In this document: positions 17,004 through 25,840 of the stretch, in pieces
Layout: every line of letters starts with the position of its first letter
Numbering within the stretch: the first letter of the stretch is position 1
DNA from: Wenzhouxiangellaceae bacterium
Lineage (GTDB): Bacteria; Pseudomonadota; Gammaproteobacteria; Xanthomonadales; Wenzhouxiangellaceae
NCBI GenBank assembly: GCA_028289455.1
Contig: JANQPN010000055.1
Location: forward strand, 31,396-95,395
DNA length: 64,000 nt
Reading direction: 5' to 3'
Program-made: the position numbers and the translations under genes
The notes under the pieces: model-generated
Told to the model about the DNA's origin: nothing
Database searches by the model: none
The model's input: the letters and a program-made list of their open reading frames with translations, nothing else

Positions 17004-19073
17004 TTAAAGTGCGCCTGTGGCAGGCAATAAAATGGGTGCCAATTTCGCCGGAGCGGGCGCCAGAGCCGGTGCCGCTGCAGGTGCAGCGCCGGCCGGTGCA
17101 CCGAGCACTGCAATCAACTCTGCAAAGCCCACAGCGCCCAGAATCGCGATCGCTGTTATTACCTCAACACCAACCTGTGGCGCATTCCTGGTTTCGCCAA
17201 TCAGCCGTTCCAGTGCTGTATTAGGATTTTCCATCGGCAGCAGGCTTTCGTAGACTATCGCTCCCGGTGTCGGACAGGTCCAGATACACCAGCGGCCGTT
17301 CGAATCCCGGGCAGCTCCTGTGGTACCGGGATTAGCAGGCGAACCAAGCGTAATATTGACGCCCGGCAGCTTGGCGGCATCGAAGCATTTTTTGTACGCC
17401 AGTGCTTCGCCGGCGGCCGCGGCCGCGCCTGTTTCCTGTGACTTGATTTCATATATCTGCTGCTTGGGTGCATCGAAAATGTCAGGCCGCATCAGATAAC
17501 AGGCCGATAACTCCGCTGTAGGCGGGCCATGACCAACCAGTGAACTCAGGTGCCCGAGCAACCGGACAATTTCAGTGAAATGGGTATCCAGCAGCGTCCC
17601 CGGGTTGGCACCAGCATAACCCGCACCGATGGTTCGATGGCATTGAATGCCATGCCACAGCCATGGCGGCATGCCCGGCGGCACAAATCCGTGCGTTCCG
17701 TCTTTTTCACCCTGCTGTTCATTCCAGCCGCCCTGCTCCTGATTAATATCGCTGGTATCCAACCCTAGTGAACGCAATACGTAATCACGTGCCTCATTAA
17801 ATGAGGCACCCTGTTGCTCCATCAGTTTGACCACTGCAGCAAGATAAAATGAATGTCCGGGATCAACCGTAATGGTTTCACCCGCACCCACACCGAGCGC
17901 CGCAAAGAGCGAATCAATAATCGCCTGATCAGGATCGCTGATGGCGGAGGATGGCGGACCGGGTGGAGGGCAGGTCGTATCCTGCTCTTTATCTCTCACA
18001 TCAGACATTTGCACCACATAAAAACTATCGCCGGACATGCGCACCAGCAATTGCTCGCGGTCTCGATCCACCCGCAGCATCTTCTCAGTATCCAGCTTCA
18101 GGTAAGCATATACAGTTTGCTTTTGATCTTCCGGTAATGCCATCCAACCGGGTCGTGAGCGGCACACGGTACCGAACATTACAGCAATAAGTGCGGCATC
18201 AATTCTGCCCATATTCACGCCATGTGCCTGCTGCCGGTTAGCATGCATGATTGATGCTATACCAGCCAGTGTTTTCAGCATGGCTGACATGGACAGTCCA
18301 TTCAGAATTTTGAATGCCTCGGAGTAATCACCACTTCCGATGGCATCCTTGATCTGCTGACCATGACCAGCAGAGGTCTTACCCGCTTCACCGTTATCTG
18401 GTTCTGAGGCCTGCCGTTGGATGTCCGGCGCAATTGACACACACCTGGATTGCTGGATCACGTGGGTCAGCTCATGCGCCAGCAAATGCCGCCCCTCGAA
18501 TGTATCAGGCTGGTATTGACCGGCTGCGAATACAATATTCTTTCCGGTTGTAAATGCTTTGGCATCTAATGATTGAGCAACTTGGTTGGAATAGCCGCCG
18601 GTATGTACTTTGATATCACCGAAGCTTCTTCCAAAACGGGACTCAAAAAAAGCTCTGGTCTCATTACCAAGCGAACGACCACCTTGCAAAGCCGGAGATA
18701 GCCGGCTCGCTGAAACCGCATGGCCAGCCGACCCTTGGTTATGGGATTTACGCTGAAGGGTAAACGGCGTTTTTTCTTTCTCAGAACACTCATCACATTT
18801 GCGGGAAACTTGAGGATGAATCGAAGTGATTGCAGGGAGACTGCCACTAGACTCTTGACGCATGACCTGACTTGCTACCCGGTCGGCTTCCTGTTCGTAG
18901 GGGTCATCGACACTGCCCACCTTCAACATAGTCTGGGCAAATAAACCCTGCACGGCCTGATTCCCAGCCACCTGTTGCATCTGTGCATGATCATTGGACG
19001 AGCGCATCGACCCGTTTTTTCGGTCGGGCGTCGCCGAATGATCAGATTTCAGATGATGGCTGGCCAGTTTCAT
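17004..19073 (-). CDS. eCIS effector: DUF4157 with possible PD-(D/E)xK nuclease domain
   Basis: A 689-residue putative payload. Its leader is closely related to its neighbours' (AGNQAVQGLFAQTML at 36-50, QEADRVASQVMR at 61-72, CDEC at 93-96). DUF4157 spans about 134-206 (FFESRFGRSF, KAFTTGKNIVF, HELTH at 200-204). A middle helical region follows. Around residues 526-545 the chain reads LMRPDIFD and then IYEIKSQ, followed by a helix with repeated Ala and EALAYKK. The spaced D and ExK match the catalytic core of PD-(D/E)xK nucleases, so a nuclease activity is plausible but unproven. The last 45 residues are a hydrophobic, Ala/Pro-rich tail of unknown role. The start ATG has a weak ribosome-binding site. 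Confidence 0.82.
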   Translation of the reverse strand: MKLASHHLKSDHSATPDRKNGSMRSSNDHAQMQQVAGNQAVQGLFAQTMLKVGSVDDPYEQEADRVASQVMRQESSGSLPAITSIHPQVSRKCDECSEKEKTPFTLQRKSHNQGSAGHAVSASRLSPALQGGRSLGNETRAFFESRFGRSFGDIKVHTGGYSNQVAQSLDAKAFTTGKNIVFAAGQYQPDTFEGRHLLAHELTHVIQQSRCVSIAPDIQRQASEPDNGEAGKTSAGHGQQIKDAIGSGDYSEAFKILNGLSMSAMLKTLAGIASIMHANRQQAHGVNMGRIDAALIAVMFGTVCRSRPGWMALPEDQKQTVYAYLKLDTEKMLRVDRDREQLLVRMSGDSFYVVQMSDVRDKEQDTTCPPPGPPSSAISDPDQAIIDSLFAALGVGAGETITVDPGHSFYLAAVVKLMEQQGASFNEARDYVLRSLGLDTSDINQEQGGWNEQQGEKDGTHGFVPPGMPPWLWHGIQCHRTIGAGYAGANPGTLLDTHFTEIVRLLGHLSSLVGHGPPTAELSACYLMRPDIFDAPKQQIYEIKSQETGAAAAAGEALAYKKCFDAAKLPGVNITLGSPANPGTTGAARDSNGRWCIWTCPTPGAIVYESLLPMENPNTALERLIGETRNAPQVGVEVITAIAILGAVGFAELIAVLGAPAGAAPAAAPALAPAPAKLAPILLPATGAL

Positions 19074-19086
19074 TTATCTGGTGTAT

Positions 19087-19302
19087 CTAGCGTATCCCCT
19101 CTCCCGATTGCTCCGTCTCTGCCTGAGCCACAATATGCTCCGCAGTAGCCACCGCGATGCTGGCCATTGCTTCAGCAAAACCGCGCAGTGAGTTTGGATC
19201 GGGACCGGGAATGTCGGGATCGTCGCTTTTATACAGCTCGGTTAATGCGACAACAACAGCGTCAGTGGCTTCGTTGTGCAATGCGCTGAGATTGATAGCC
19301 AT
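19087..19302 (-). CDS. Small eCIS-locus protein of unknown function
   Basis: A 71-residue protein beginning MAINLSALHNEATDAVVVALTELY, with an AMASIAVATAEHIVAQAE amphipathic helix near the C-terminus. A strong ribosome-binding site (AAAGGAGC) precedes the ATG, and the gene sits 14 bases after the ATPase gene and 13 bases before the first effector gene, so it is very likely translated. There is no signal peptide, cysteine or known motif. Small helical proteins between the assembly ATPase and the cargo genes could act as cargo adaptors, but that is a guess from position. Confidence 0.7.
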   Translation of the reverse strand: MAINLSALHNEATDAVVVALTELYKSDDPDIPGPDPNSLRGFAEAMASIAVATAEHIVAQAETEQSGEGIR

Positions 19303-19316
19303 GAAATGCTCCTTTA

Positions 19317-21497
19317 TTACTGTTCAGCAACTGCTTTGGGGTGTCGGACCACGCGCCGTGACCTCGTTCTACCGGATTCCACATTGCTTTCCAGCAATGG
19401 ATAGTACTGTTTGAAATCTGCCGCGCTGGGCGCCTTACCCTGCTTGATCAACTGCCGGGCCATGGCGCGCACCAGACACTGCATGTTGATCTGCTGCGCA
19501 CTGCCTGCTGCCTGCATCGCGGCATCCAGGGCAATGGTTTTAATATCACCGCCAGTGCCTTCGAAATGCCGCGCCAGGAATGTGAAATCAACATCTTCCG
19601 CCAATGGTACTTCCGATGGAAACATACCGCGCCAGAGACTTTCACGGTGCTCGGCATTTGGTCGTGGAAAATCGATGGTGTAGTGCAGCCGCCGGGAAAA
19701 AGCCGTGTCGATGTTCTTGGCAATATTGGTCGCCATAATCACTACACCGTCATGCTGTTCCATTTTCTGCAGCAGATAAGCCACTTCCACATTGGCATAG
19801 CGGTCGTGCGCATCTTTGACTTCCGAGCGTTTACCCAACAGGGCATCGGCCTCATCGAAGAAAACGATGCAGTTTGCCCGTCGCGCGGCATTAAATATGC
19901 GGTCCAGGTTTTTCTCGGTTTCACCGATATATTTGCTCACCACGCTGGACAGATCAATGCAATACAGGTCAAACCCCACAGCCTGAGCAATCAGGCTGGC
20001 ACACATGGTTTTTCCAGTGCCGCTGGAGCCGGAAAACAGCATCATCAAGCCACTGTTTCCACCGGTTCGGCGGCGCATCTGCCACTGTTGGTATACCATG
20101 CCGCGGTTGATGATCGCCGCCACTGCTTCATTAACACGCGCCAGCGTAGCTCGTGGTAAAACCAAATCTTCCCAGCGGTGGGTGGTATTGATTTTGTCAG
20201 CCAGTTTGCCGATATCGCCAACCGATTGCTCGCGTGCGGCCGTCAGCAGATGATCAACACTCAATGGATCGGAACCCGCTTGGCATGCATCAACCAGTGT
20301 AGTTACTGCCGCTGCTATCTGACCTGGATTGAGCACGAACCGGTCAGCCACAACCTGGATATCACCGGCATCCACCGGCAACCGCCGTGCTGCCAGTGCA
20401 GCCTGCCACAACTGCAATCTGCGGGGTAAATCGGGATCAGTAAATTGCCTCACCCTGGCCGGCAGTCCCGGCAGCCACTCACGCCAGACCGCACTACTGG
20501 CCACCGCCAGATAAACCGGTACAGCTGATTTTCGCAACAACATCAGGGCTGCGCCGATTTCCCGGCGCTCTCGGGTTTCCCCTTCAAACAAACGACCGAC
20601 ATTGTTCAGATACAGCCCCATCCGACACAACCGGGCCTGCAGCAACAGGCGCTGCAACTGGACATCCAATCTTTCACCACATGTATTACAGGCCATCACC
20701 AGGCTGGGCATTTCCACATACAAAACGCCCTTACCAAAATCAGCCAGCGATTCACGTGCATACATGAGACGTCCAGCTCCAAGTTCGCCTTCCAGGACTT
20801 CTATCGTGCCTCTGGCAACGCTGTCCGATGACTGGGACCGGCTGTTCCCATATCCCGGCGAACAGCTCAGGTATTCGCAGGCGGGCAGCAAGCGGTCATC
20901 GCAGGGGATTCCTTCCAGCAGATAACTGACCACAGACGGTGACACCCGGAAACCGGCTGCCAGTGAAACCCCATCACTTCCACTGCCGATACGCTCAATC
21001 AGCTGCTCACGCAACAGCACACCGCGTGGACCCAGTGCCAGACGGCAGGATACATATGTGTCGTCATCAGCCAGCATCCGTAATGCCAGATCGATGGTCG
21101 GGTATTTGCGTGTGATGTCATTATTCAGATAGGCATAGAGTGTTTCGTACTTCAGTGCCAGCTGAGGAGCAAGCGCCAGCAGTATGAAATCCTGCTCCAC
21201 CGGTGTTAATCCAAATGTGCTTACCAGATGGTTCCAGTTGCGATCAGCCGCCAGCGATGTCCGACCGGCATCTTCAAGTTCACTGATCATGCTTTGCAGA
21301 GATTCCAAATCGGAACCCTGCTGTTCACGATTCCATTGACCCACCAATGCATCCACCTGACTGTCGGATACGTACAACCCCCGAAACTCATCCAGTGATA
21401 GCTGATAGGCTGCCCGCAAACGCAATATTTCACGGTGTAACAGCAGATCCAATCGCTGTAAGGCGGGTTGAAAAGATGCTCTGGGCAGATAACTCAT
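19317..21497 (-). CDS. eCIS AAA+ ATPase (Afp15/Pvc15-like)
   Basis: A 726-residue AAA+ ATPase of the type found next to all known Afp/PVC-like loci, where it acts in assembly or maturation of the particle. The N-terminal half is a divergent helical/AAA-like region. The C-terminal ATPase has Walker A FSGSSGTGKT near residue 487, a YIGETEKNLDRIF pore-loop/helix segment, Walker B CIVFFDEADAL near 545, sensor 1 VVIMATN and arginine finger-type FSRRLHY. The frame could begin with GTG at 21503, overlapping the stop of the upstream gene, but the ATG at 21497 is better spaced from GGGAG. It is not similar to ClpV or FtsH beyond the AAA core. Confidence 0.93.
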   Translation of the reverse strand: MSYLPRASFQPALQRLDLLLHREILRLRAAYQLSLDEFRGLYVSDSQVDALVGQWNREQQGSDLESLQSMISELEDAGRTSLAADRNWNHLVSTFGLTPVEQDFILLALAPQLALKYETLYAYLNNDITRKYPTIDLALRMLADDDTYVSCRLALGPRGVLLREQLIERIGSGSDGVSLAAGFRVSPSVVSYLLEGIPCDDRLLPACEYLSCSPGYGNSRSQSSDSVARGTIEVLEGELGAGRLMYARESLADFGKGVLYVEMPSLVMACNTCGERLDVQLQRLLLQARLCRMGLYLNNVGRLFEGETRERREIGAALMLLRKSAVPVYLAVASSAVWREWLPGLPARVRQFTDPDLPRRLQLWQAALAARRLPVDAGDIQVVADRFVLNPGQIAAAVTTLVDACQAGSDPLSVDHLLTAAREQSVGDIGKLADKINTTHRWEDLVLPRATLARVNEAVAAIINRGMVYQQWQMRRRTGGNSGLMMLFSGSSGTGKTMCASLIAQAVGFDLYCIDLSSVVSKYIGETEKNLDRIFNAARRANCIVFFDEADALLGKRSEVKDAHDRYANVEVAYLLQKMEQHDGVVIMATNIAKNIDTAFSRRLHYTIDFPRPNAEHRESLWRGMFPSEVPLAEDVDFTFLARHFEGTGGDIKTIALDAAMQAAGSAQQINMQCLVRAMARQLIKQGKAPSAADFKQYYPLLESNVESGRTRSRRVVRHPKAVAEQ

Positions 21498-21502
21498 CAG
21501 CA

Positions 21503-23365
21503 CTAATCTCCCTGATACAGCTCAACCAGCTGATTATCCCGCCAGTCCAGTCGGTACTGGTTTCTGGCCATTCCTGTCATAGCCAACACCACATTCAACG
21601 GTGGCCGGCCAAGACGCACCAGCCAGCGTTGCGGTTCAGCTTCCAATCTGGCTCTCATATTCAGAAAGTTATCGAACAGGTGCGGCAGAGAGGAATTGGA
21701 GAATCCCGGCACCCGGCGGGCAAAATCACACAATATGCCCTGTGCCATAGTCATCAGCAGCCAGCGGGCGTGATTATCAGGCTGCAGTCTTTGTGGCAGC
21801 GCAAGATATTCAAGGTCGTTTCTGAGCTGCACCGCTGCTTCATTTTCCAGCGCCCATCCGGCAGACTTTAGCAAAGCTCGTTCACTGCCTGCTTCGCCAG
21901 GCAACAAAGCTTTGATGGTGTGCAGCAGGCGATTCGGTCGAGCAGGTTGATACCCACACAACAACAGCCAATAAGGGTGCTGCCGCTGAGTAACGACTGC
22001 CAGCCGGCGATTGGCGAATCCGCATGCCGCCAGGCTTAGCGCATCATTGCCCGATTGATTCCAACGCCAGCTGGCATAGCATTGCTGCGCCATGTTAATT
22101 CTTCGGGCAGTGATACTGTTCAACCAGTCTTGCAGCTCACGGATGGTTAACCCGGGTGGGACTTTCAACACGTCACGCAGCAGTGGATCGGTAAATACCC
22201 GCCCGGCAACACCGGTACCGAGACTTTCTGCCAGCAGCAGCAATCTGATCACAGACTGCTTATCACCAGCCGGGGGTTCCGGCCATGACACCAGAATCTC
22301 ATCCAGTGGCAGCTTCCGGATTAACGGAAGCAATAAAAACACACCGCCGAATGCGGTATAACGCGGTTCATTGGATGCAACAGCTGGATTCTGTGCTTTA
22401 TCGATCGGTTGAGTAATCTGCAGCAATCGTTGCCTGTCATGTGCCTGCAGATCAATCAACGGCATCAGACGTTGCGCCTGAGCTAACGGCAGCAATCTGA
22501 ACAACTCTGATTGCCGGCCTGCCAGCACCGCTGATCTCAATTCATCAAGACACTGCCTGGATAATACCTGTACCTGATCTCCCAGTGTTACCGCTGCCAG
22601 AGTCAGTTCCGCCAATGCTTTTCCGGCGAGTTGCGGAGAATTAGCTGCTACCCCCAGATACACTACCAGCGCCTGCAACCATGGATGGTCGGTTACCAGC
22701 AATGGAACGTTTTGCTGTCCACCGATCTGTGCAGCAACGGCCTGTGATAATTCTCCAGCGGAAGGTTGAGAGGCTGACTCACATGCCGCAAAACCATACA
22801 ACAGCCGGCGTGCTCCCTGACCGCTTAATGCATTCAAAACCCTGGCGATATCGTGACGCTGCAGCCTGATAAGAGACTGCAGTCCCATTGACGGGTCCTG
22901 CAACAATGCAGTGACGATCGCCATTGGCGCAGGCAACGACCGCAACCCGGAAAAAGTTTCAAAATACCAGGCCTTCCAGGCCATTCCCCGGGCCAAAGCA
23001 AGCACAAACTGGCCAAGATAATCGGGATAGTCAGGAAAATACACCCGCTGTTCGGTACTGCTGTCCAGCAGGCAGCTTTGCAATGCCCGGGCAAAACACT
23101 TTGACCAGTTGCGCATGATCTGCTGATCACTCAGTTCCAGATCGATATCTGCATCCAGCTCCAGCCGCCGGATAAACCATAATCCGTCGCCGGCGGGACG
23201 CAATGGATCATACAGGCCATGCAGTTTTTGGCGAAGCGTATTCTCCAGTAACCGGTCCAATCGTTGCCGTGCAGACTGCGCAGTCTGTCGGTCAGCGCTG
23301 ACCGAATATTCCAGACTCAGCCTGCCAATCTCCAATCGGTCATCTGATTGCGCCAGCGCCATCAT
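21503..23365 (-). CDS. Contractile injection system tape-measure-family protein
   Basis: A 620-residue protein whose first 100 residues (LEIGRLSLEYSV, RLDRLLENTLRQKL, WFIRRLELDADIDLE) match the N-terminal pattern of the family named contractile injection system tape measure protein, found next to the ATPase in eCIS loci. The rest is helical, with many Leu/Gln-rich segments and no membrane helix. It lies immediately upstream of the ATPase gene and 5 bases after the coiled-coil miniprotein gene. At 620 residues it is much shorter than phage tape measures or Afp14. A direct length-measuring role is therefore uncertain; assembly factor is an alternative. Two adjacent ATGs (23365, 23362) are possible starts. 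Confidence 0.8.
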   Translation of the reverse strand: MMALAQSDDRLEIGRLSLEYSVSADRQTAQSARQRLDRLLENTLRQKLHGLYDPLRPAGDGLWFIRRLELDADIDLELSDQQIMRNWSKCFARALQSCLLDSSTEQRVYFPDYPDYLGQFVLALARGMAWKAWYFETFSGLRSLPAPMAIVTALLQDPSMGLQSLIRLQRHDIARVLNALSGQGARRLLYGFAACESASQPSAGELSQAVAAQIGGQQNVPLLVTDHPWLQALVVYLGVAANSPQLAGKALAELTLAAVTLGDQVQVLSRQCLDELRSAVLAGRQSELFRLLPLAQAQRLMPLIDLQAHDRQRLLQITQPIDKAQNPAVASNEPRYTAFGGVFLLLPLIRKLPLDEILVSWPEPPAGDKQSVIRLLLLAESLGTGVAGRVFTDPLLRDVLKVPPGLTIRELQDWLNSITARRINMAQQCYASWRWNQSGNDALSLAACGFANRRLAVVTQRQHPYWLLLCGYQPARPNRLLHTIKALLPGEAGSERALLKSAGWALENEAAVQLRNDLEYLALPQRLQPDNHARWLLMTMAQGILCDFARRVPGFSNSSLPHLFDNFLNMRARLEAEPQRWLVRLGRPPLNVVLAMTGMARNQYRLDWRDNQLVELYQGD

Positions 23366-23370
23366 TGCTG

Positions 23371-23592
23371 TTAACCGGCAGCAATACTTCTCGGTGGTTC
23401 GACGGCTGTTTCGGGCTGTGCGGTGGTTTCCAGTAATTCGGCCAGCACCTGCTGTGCTCCGGACAGCCGCAACATGGTGTCCTGAATTTCAGCCCGCTGG
23501 CGGTCTAACAGGTTCAACTGCTGCTGACCTTTATTGATTTCAGCTTCCAGTTCCTGTTGCCGCAATTTGATTCGTTCTTTGCTGATCGCCAT
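23371..23592 (-). CDS. Small coiled-coil protein of the eCIS locus
   Basis: A 73-residue, highly charged helical protein: residues 3-55 (SKERIKLRQQELEAEINKG, then QLNLLDRQRAEIQDTMLRL) form a continuous predicted coiled coil, ending in a Pro-rich tail. It has a strong ribosome-binding site (AGGAGC) and lies between the fibre gene and the tape-measure-family gene, with gaps of 9 and 5 bases, so expression is well supported. It could be a chaperone for the tape-measure-family protein or the fibres, or a minor structural part. No family is recognised. Confidence 0.7.
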   Translation of the reverse strand: MAISKERIKLRQQELEAEINKGQQQLNLLDRQRAEIQDTMLRLSGAQQVLAELLETTAQPETAVEPPRSIAAG

Positions 23593-23601
23593 GCTTCGCT
23601 C

Positions 23602-25830
23602 CTATCTTTTGCCCATCACCATGAAAGTGAATGCTGCATCCTGTCCCTGACCGGTTTCAAAACCTTCCACGTCATGGGTATGGATTTCAAAACCACCGGT
23701 TGTAACGCTATGCACCGAGGCTATGTTGTCGTCATGTCCGAATGGGGATGTCACGACATACGGCGTTGCGGTAAAGCCTTCTGTAAAACTAACCAGGTAC
23801 CTTCCTGCCAGGAGCCTTACAGAAACAAATCCATCACCCTGCGCAATCGTCCCGTTGCTGTTGATTCGGCCAACGACAATGCGCAGATTTTCAGAACTAC
23901 CAGGTGCATACAGGCTGCCCAGGTCACCCAGTTTGATATCGCCACGCACATCCAGCTTGGCTGACGGTAGATTGGTACCGATACCGGTGTCTCCATCATC
24001 TTTTACAACAAAGCGGCTGGCACCCGATGAATGCACTGCAAAGTCACCACCTTCGAGCTGCATATGCAAAGTAGAGGTGGAATTGTTGTTGCGTGCCTGA
24101 ATCTCATTGCGATCCAGACCCAGGTTCTGATTCCCCTGCTCACCAATAATCAGATAGCCGGTGCCATCGTTGCTGTTGACATCACTGCCGGTCGCCACAT
24201 GCAGCGTAGCTAAAGGATTATTCGTCCCCAGCCCCACTTTCTGTTCATCAATAACCAGTGAATTTACCCCCTCATTATTGATGGTGATTTTCTTTGAAAT
24301 TCTGGACCAGTAGATTGATGACGAATGAATGCCGTCGTTGCCGAAACGCAGTTCTGTTGCGTGATTGGGAGAGGTGCTGTTGATGTCCAGAAACAGATCA
24401 GGGTCATCACCCTTGATATGTAACTGGGTTGTCGGCTCATCGGTTCCTACACCAACATTCCCGCCGGTGGCAATATGCAGTCGGCTGACACCAGCCGCAG
24501 TTTCAACAACATTCACAGCATCCTGATTCGGCCCCATGTTGACCTGCCATAATGGTGCAGCGGCAGCATTTTCCAATGCCAGCAGTTCGCTCTGCTCACC
24601 AATACCACGTATCGTCAGCGGCGCCGACAACGCAGTGTCCACCGCGCCTATGCCGACTTTGCCGTCATCCTGAAACACCACTTGGATTTTCTGTTGGTCC
24701 AATGGGAAATCAAGATCACACAAATCGCCACCTTCAACCACAGCCTGGGCAATGCTCAAACGGTTGCGGCCATCTTCGCTTTCACCCAGCAACAGTTGCA
24801 GGTCTACGCCGTTTTTCGGGTTGGCATCATTACGTTGCAGCAGCACAGCTGAACTCTCAGGTATGTTGACACCGTCGACAGTCCGGGCGATGAAATCACG
24901 GCCATCAGTTTCACGAAACTCCAACCGGCTACCAAACAGTCGCAAGTCACCAGTAACCCTGGTATTACCTTCCAGCCAGATCAGCTCTCGCGCCAGTAAC
25001 TCATTTTCACACAGATAAAAATCCGCGCCCTTGGGAACACCCTGACTGCACAATGCATCAGCAACATCTCCGGGGTCTGCCGGCGTATGCCGATTGCGCA
25101 ACCTGATCAGCCCATCGGCCGCCAGCAGCGATTCCGCTACAACACCAACATAACGCCGCTTACGGCGACTGCGGACACGCTGTTCTTCGGTCAACGGCTG
25201 AAAGGATCCGGGTACACCGCCCTGCCAGCGCACATGGCCAAGCGGCACCAGCCATAAAGCGTCATCATCATTTTCCGGAAATACCTGATGCGCCACTGAC
25301 CCGTCACAGATCAACGGCGCATCGGGATTCGGCTGGCGCAATGCTTCGCGTGCATCCAGAACATTGAACCCATTGACATCAACACCGCTTTGCCGCTCCA
25401 GAATGCTGTTGCGCGGCCCGGCTTCGATGGCAAACGATTCATTCACCCGGGCAAATACATCTTCTTCCGAGCAGACTTCAAATCCCTTGCGCACGCCTTC
25501 ACGCTCACTTTGATCGTAGCGAATCCAAACTTCAACTTCGCCACTGGCTGCTCCGGAAAACTGAGCACCGTCCAGGCGCGTTTGTTCGGATACCACGATC
25601 AGACGGCCATATCCATCAAAGGCCAGACCGGGCTGGACGAATACATCCAGCGTGCCATCAGCTGCTTCTGCTTCCACCAGGTCCAGACCAATTGCAATGC
25701 CCCAGGAATGTTGCCCCAGGGTCTGTCGTGCGTTTTGTTCACGAAAGTAACTGACCAACGCGGACAGATCATCTGCGCCCAGGTATTGACCTTCAAAAAA
25801 AGCCGGCCTTTCAGCTGCAGTTTGCGTCAT
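23602..25830 (-). CDS. Tail-fibre-like protein with shared N-terminal anchor domain
   Basis: A 742-residue protein. Residues 10-51 (FFEGQYLGADDL ... IAIGLDLV) align without gaps to the N-termini of the two following genes and probably anchor it to the particle. The first 250 residues are globular. The second half has four fibre-type repeats of the form VGIGT-x-x-P-x-x-x-L-x-V-x-G (VGVGTDEPTTQLHIKG, VGLGTNNPLATLHVAT, TGIGTNLPSAKLDVRG and a diverged copy), as in trimeric phage tail fibres. The end (FVSVRLLAGRYLVSF, FGHDDNIASV) looks like a small beta-domain tip. I infer a receptor-binding fibre that selects target cells. The start has GAGGGT seven bases upstream. Confidence 0.8.
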   Translation of the reverse strand: MTQTAAERPAFFEGQYLGADDLSALVSYFREQNARQTLGQHSWGIAIGLDLVEAEAADGTLDVFVQPGLAFDGYGRLIVVSEQTRLDGAQFSGAASGEVEVWIRYDQSEREGVRKGFEVCSEEDVFARVNESFAIEAGPRNSILERQSGVDVNGFNVLDAREALRQPNPDAPLICDGSVAHQVFPENDDDALWLVPLGHVRWQGGVPGSFQPLTEEQRVRSRRKRRYVGVVAESLLAADGLIRLRNRHTPADPGDVADALCSQGVPKGADFYLCENELLARELIWLEGNTRVTGDLRLFGSRLEFRETDGRDFIARTVDGVNIPESSAVLLQRNDANPKNGVDLQLLLGESEDGRNRLSIAQAVVEGGDLCDLDFPLDQQKIQVVFQDDGKVGIGAVDTALSAPLTIRGIGEQSELLALENAAAAPLWQVNMGPNQDAVNVVETAAGVSRLHIATGGNVGVGTDEPTTQLHIKGDDPDLFLDINSTSPNHATELRFGNDGIHSSSIYWSRISKKITINNEGVNSLVIDEQKVGLGTNNPLATLHVATGSDVNSNDGTGYLIIGEQGNQNLGLDRNEIQARNNNSTSTLHMQLEGGDFAVHSSGASRFVVKDDGDTGIGTNLPSAKLDVRGDIKLGDLGSLYAPGSSENLRIVVGRINSNGTIAQGDGFVSVRLLAGRYLVSFTEGFTATPYVVTSPFGHDDNIASVHSVTTGGFEIHTHDVEGFETGQGQDAAFTFMVMGKR

Positions 25831-25840
25831 GATCTAACCC

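Noticed and set aside
9170..19073. HELTH motifs in the DUF4157 domains as proof of protease activity
   Set aside because: HExxH is part of the DUF4157 family pattern; no further zinc ligand could be placed with confidence, so only the separate metzincin motif at 7523-7680 is used for a protease call.
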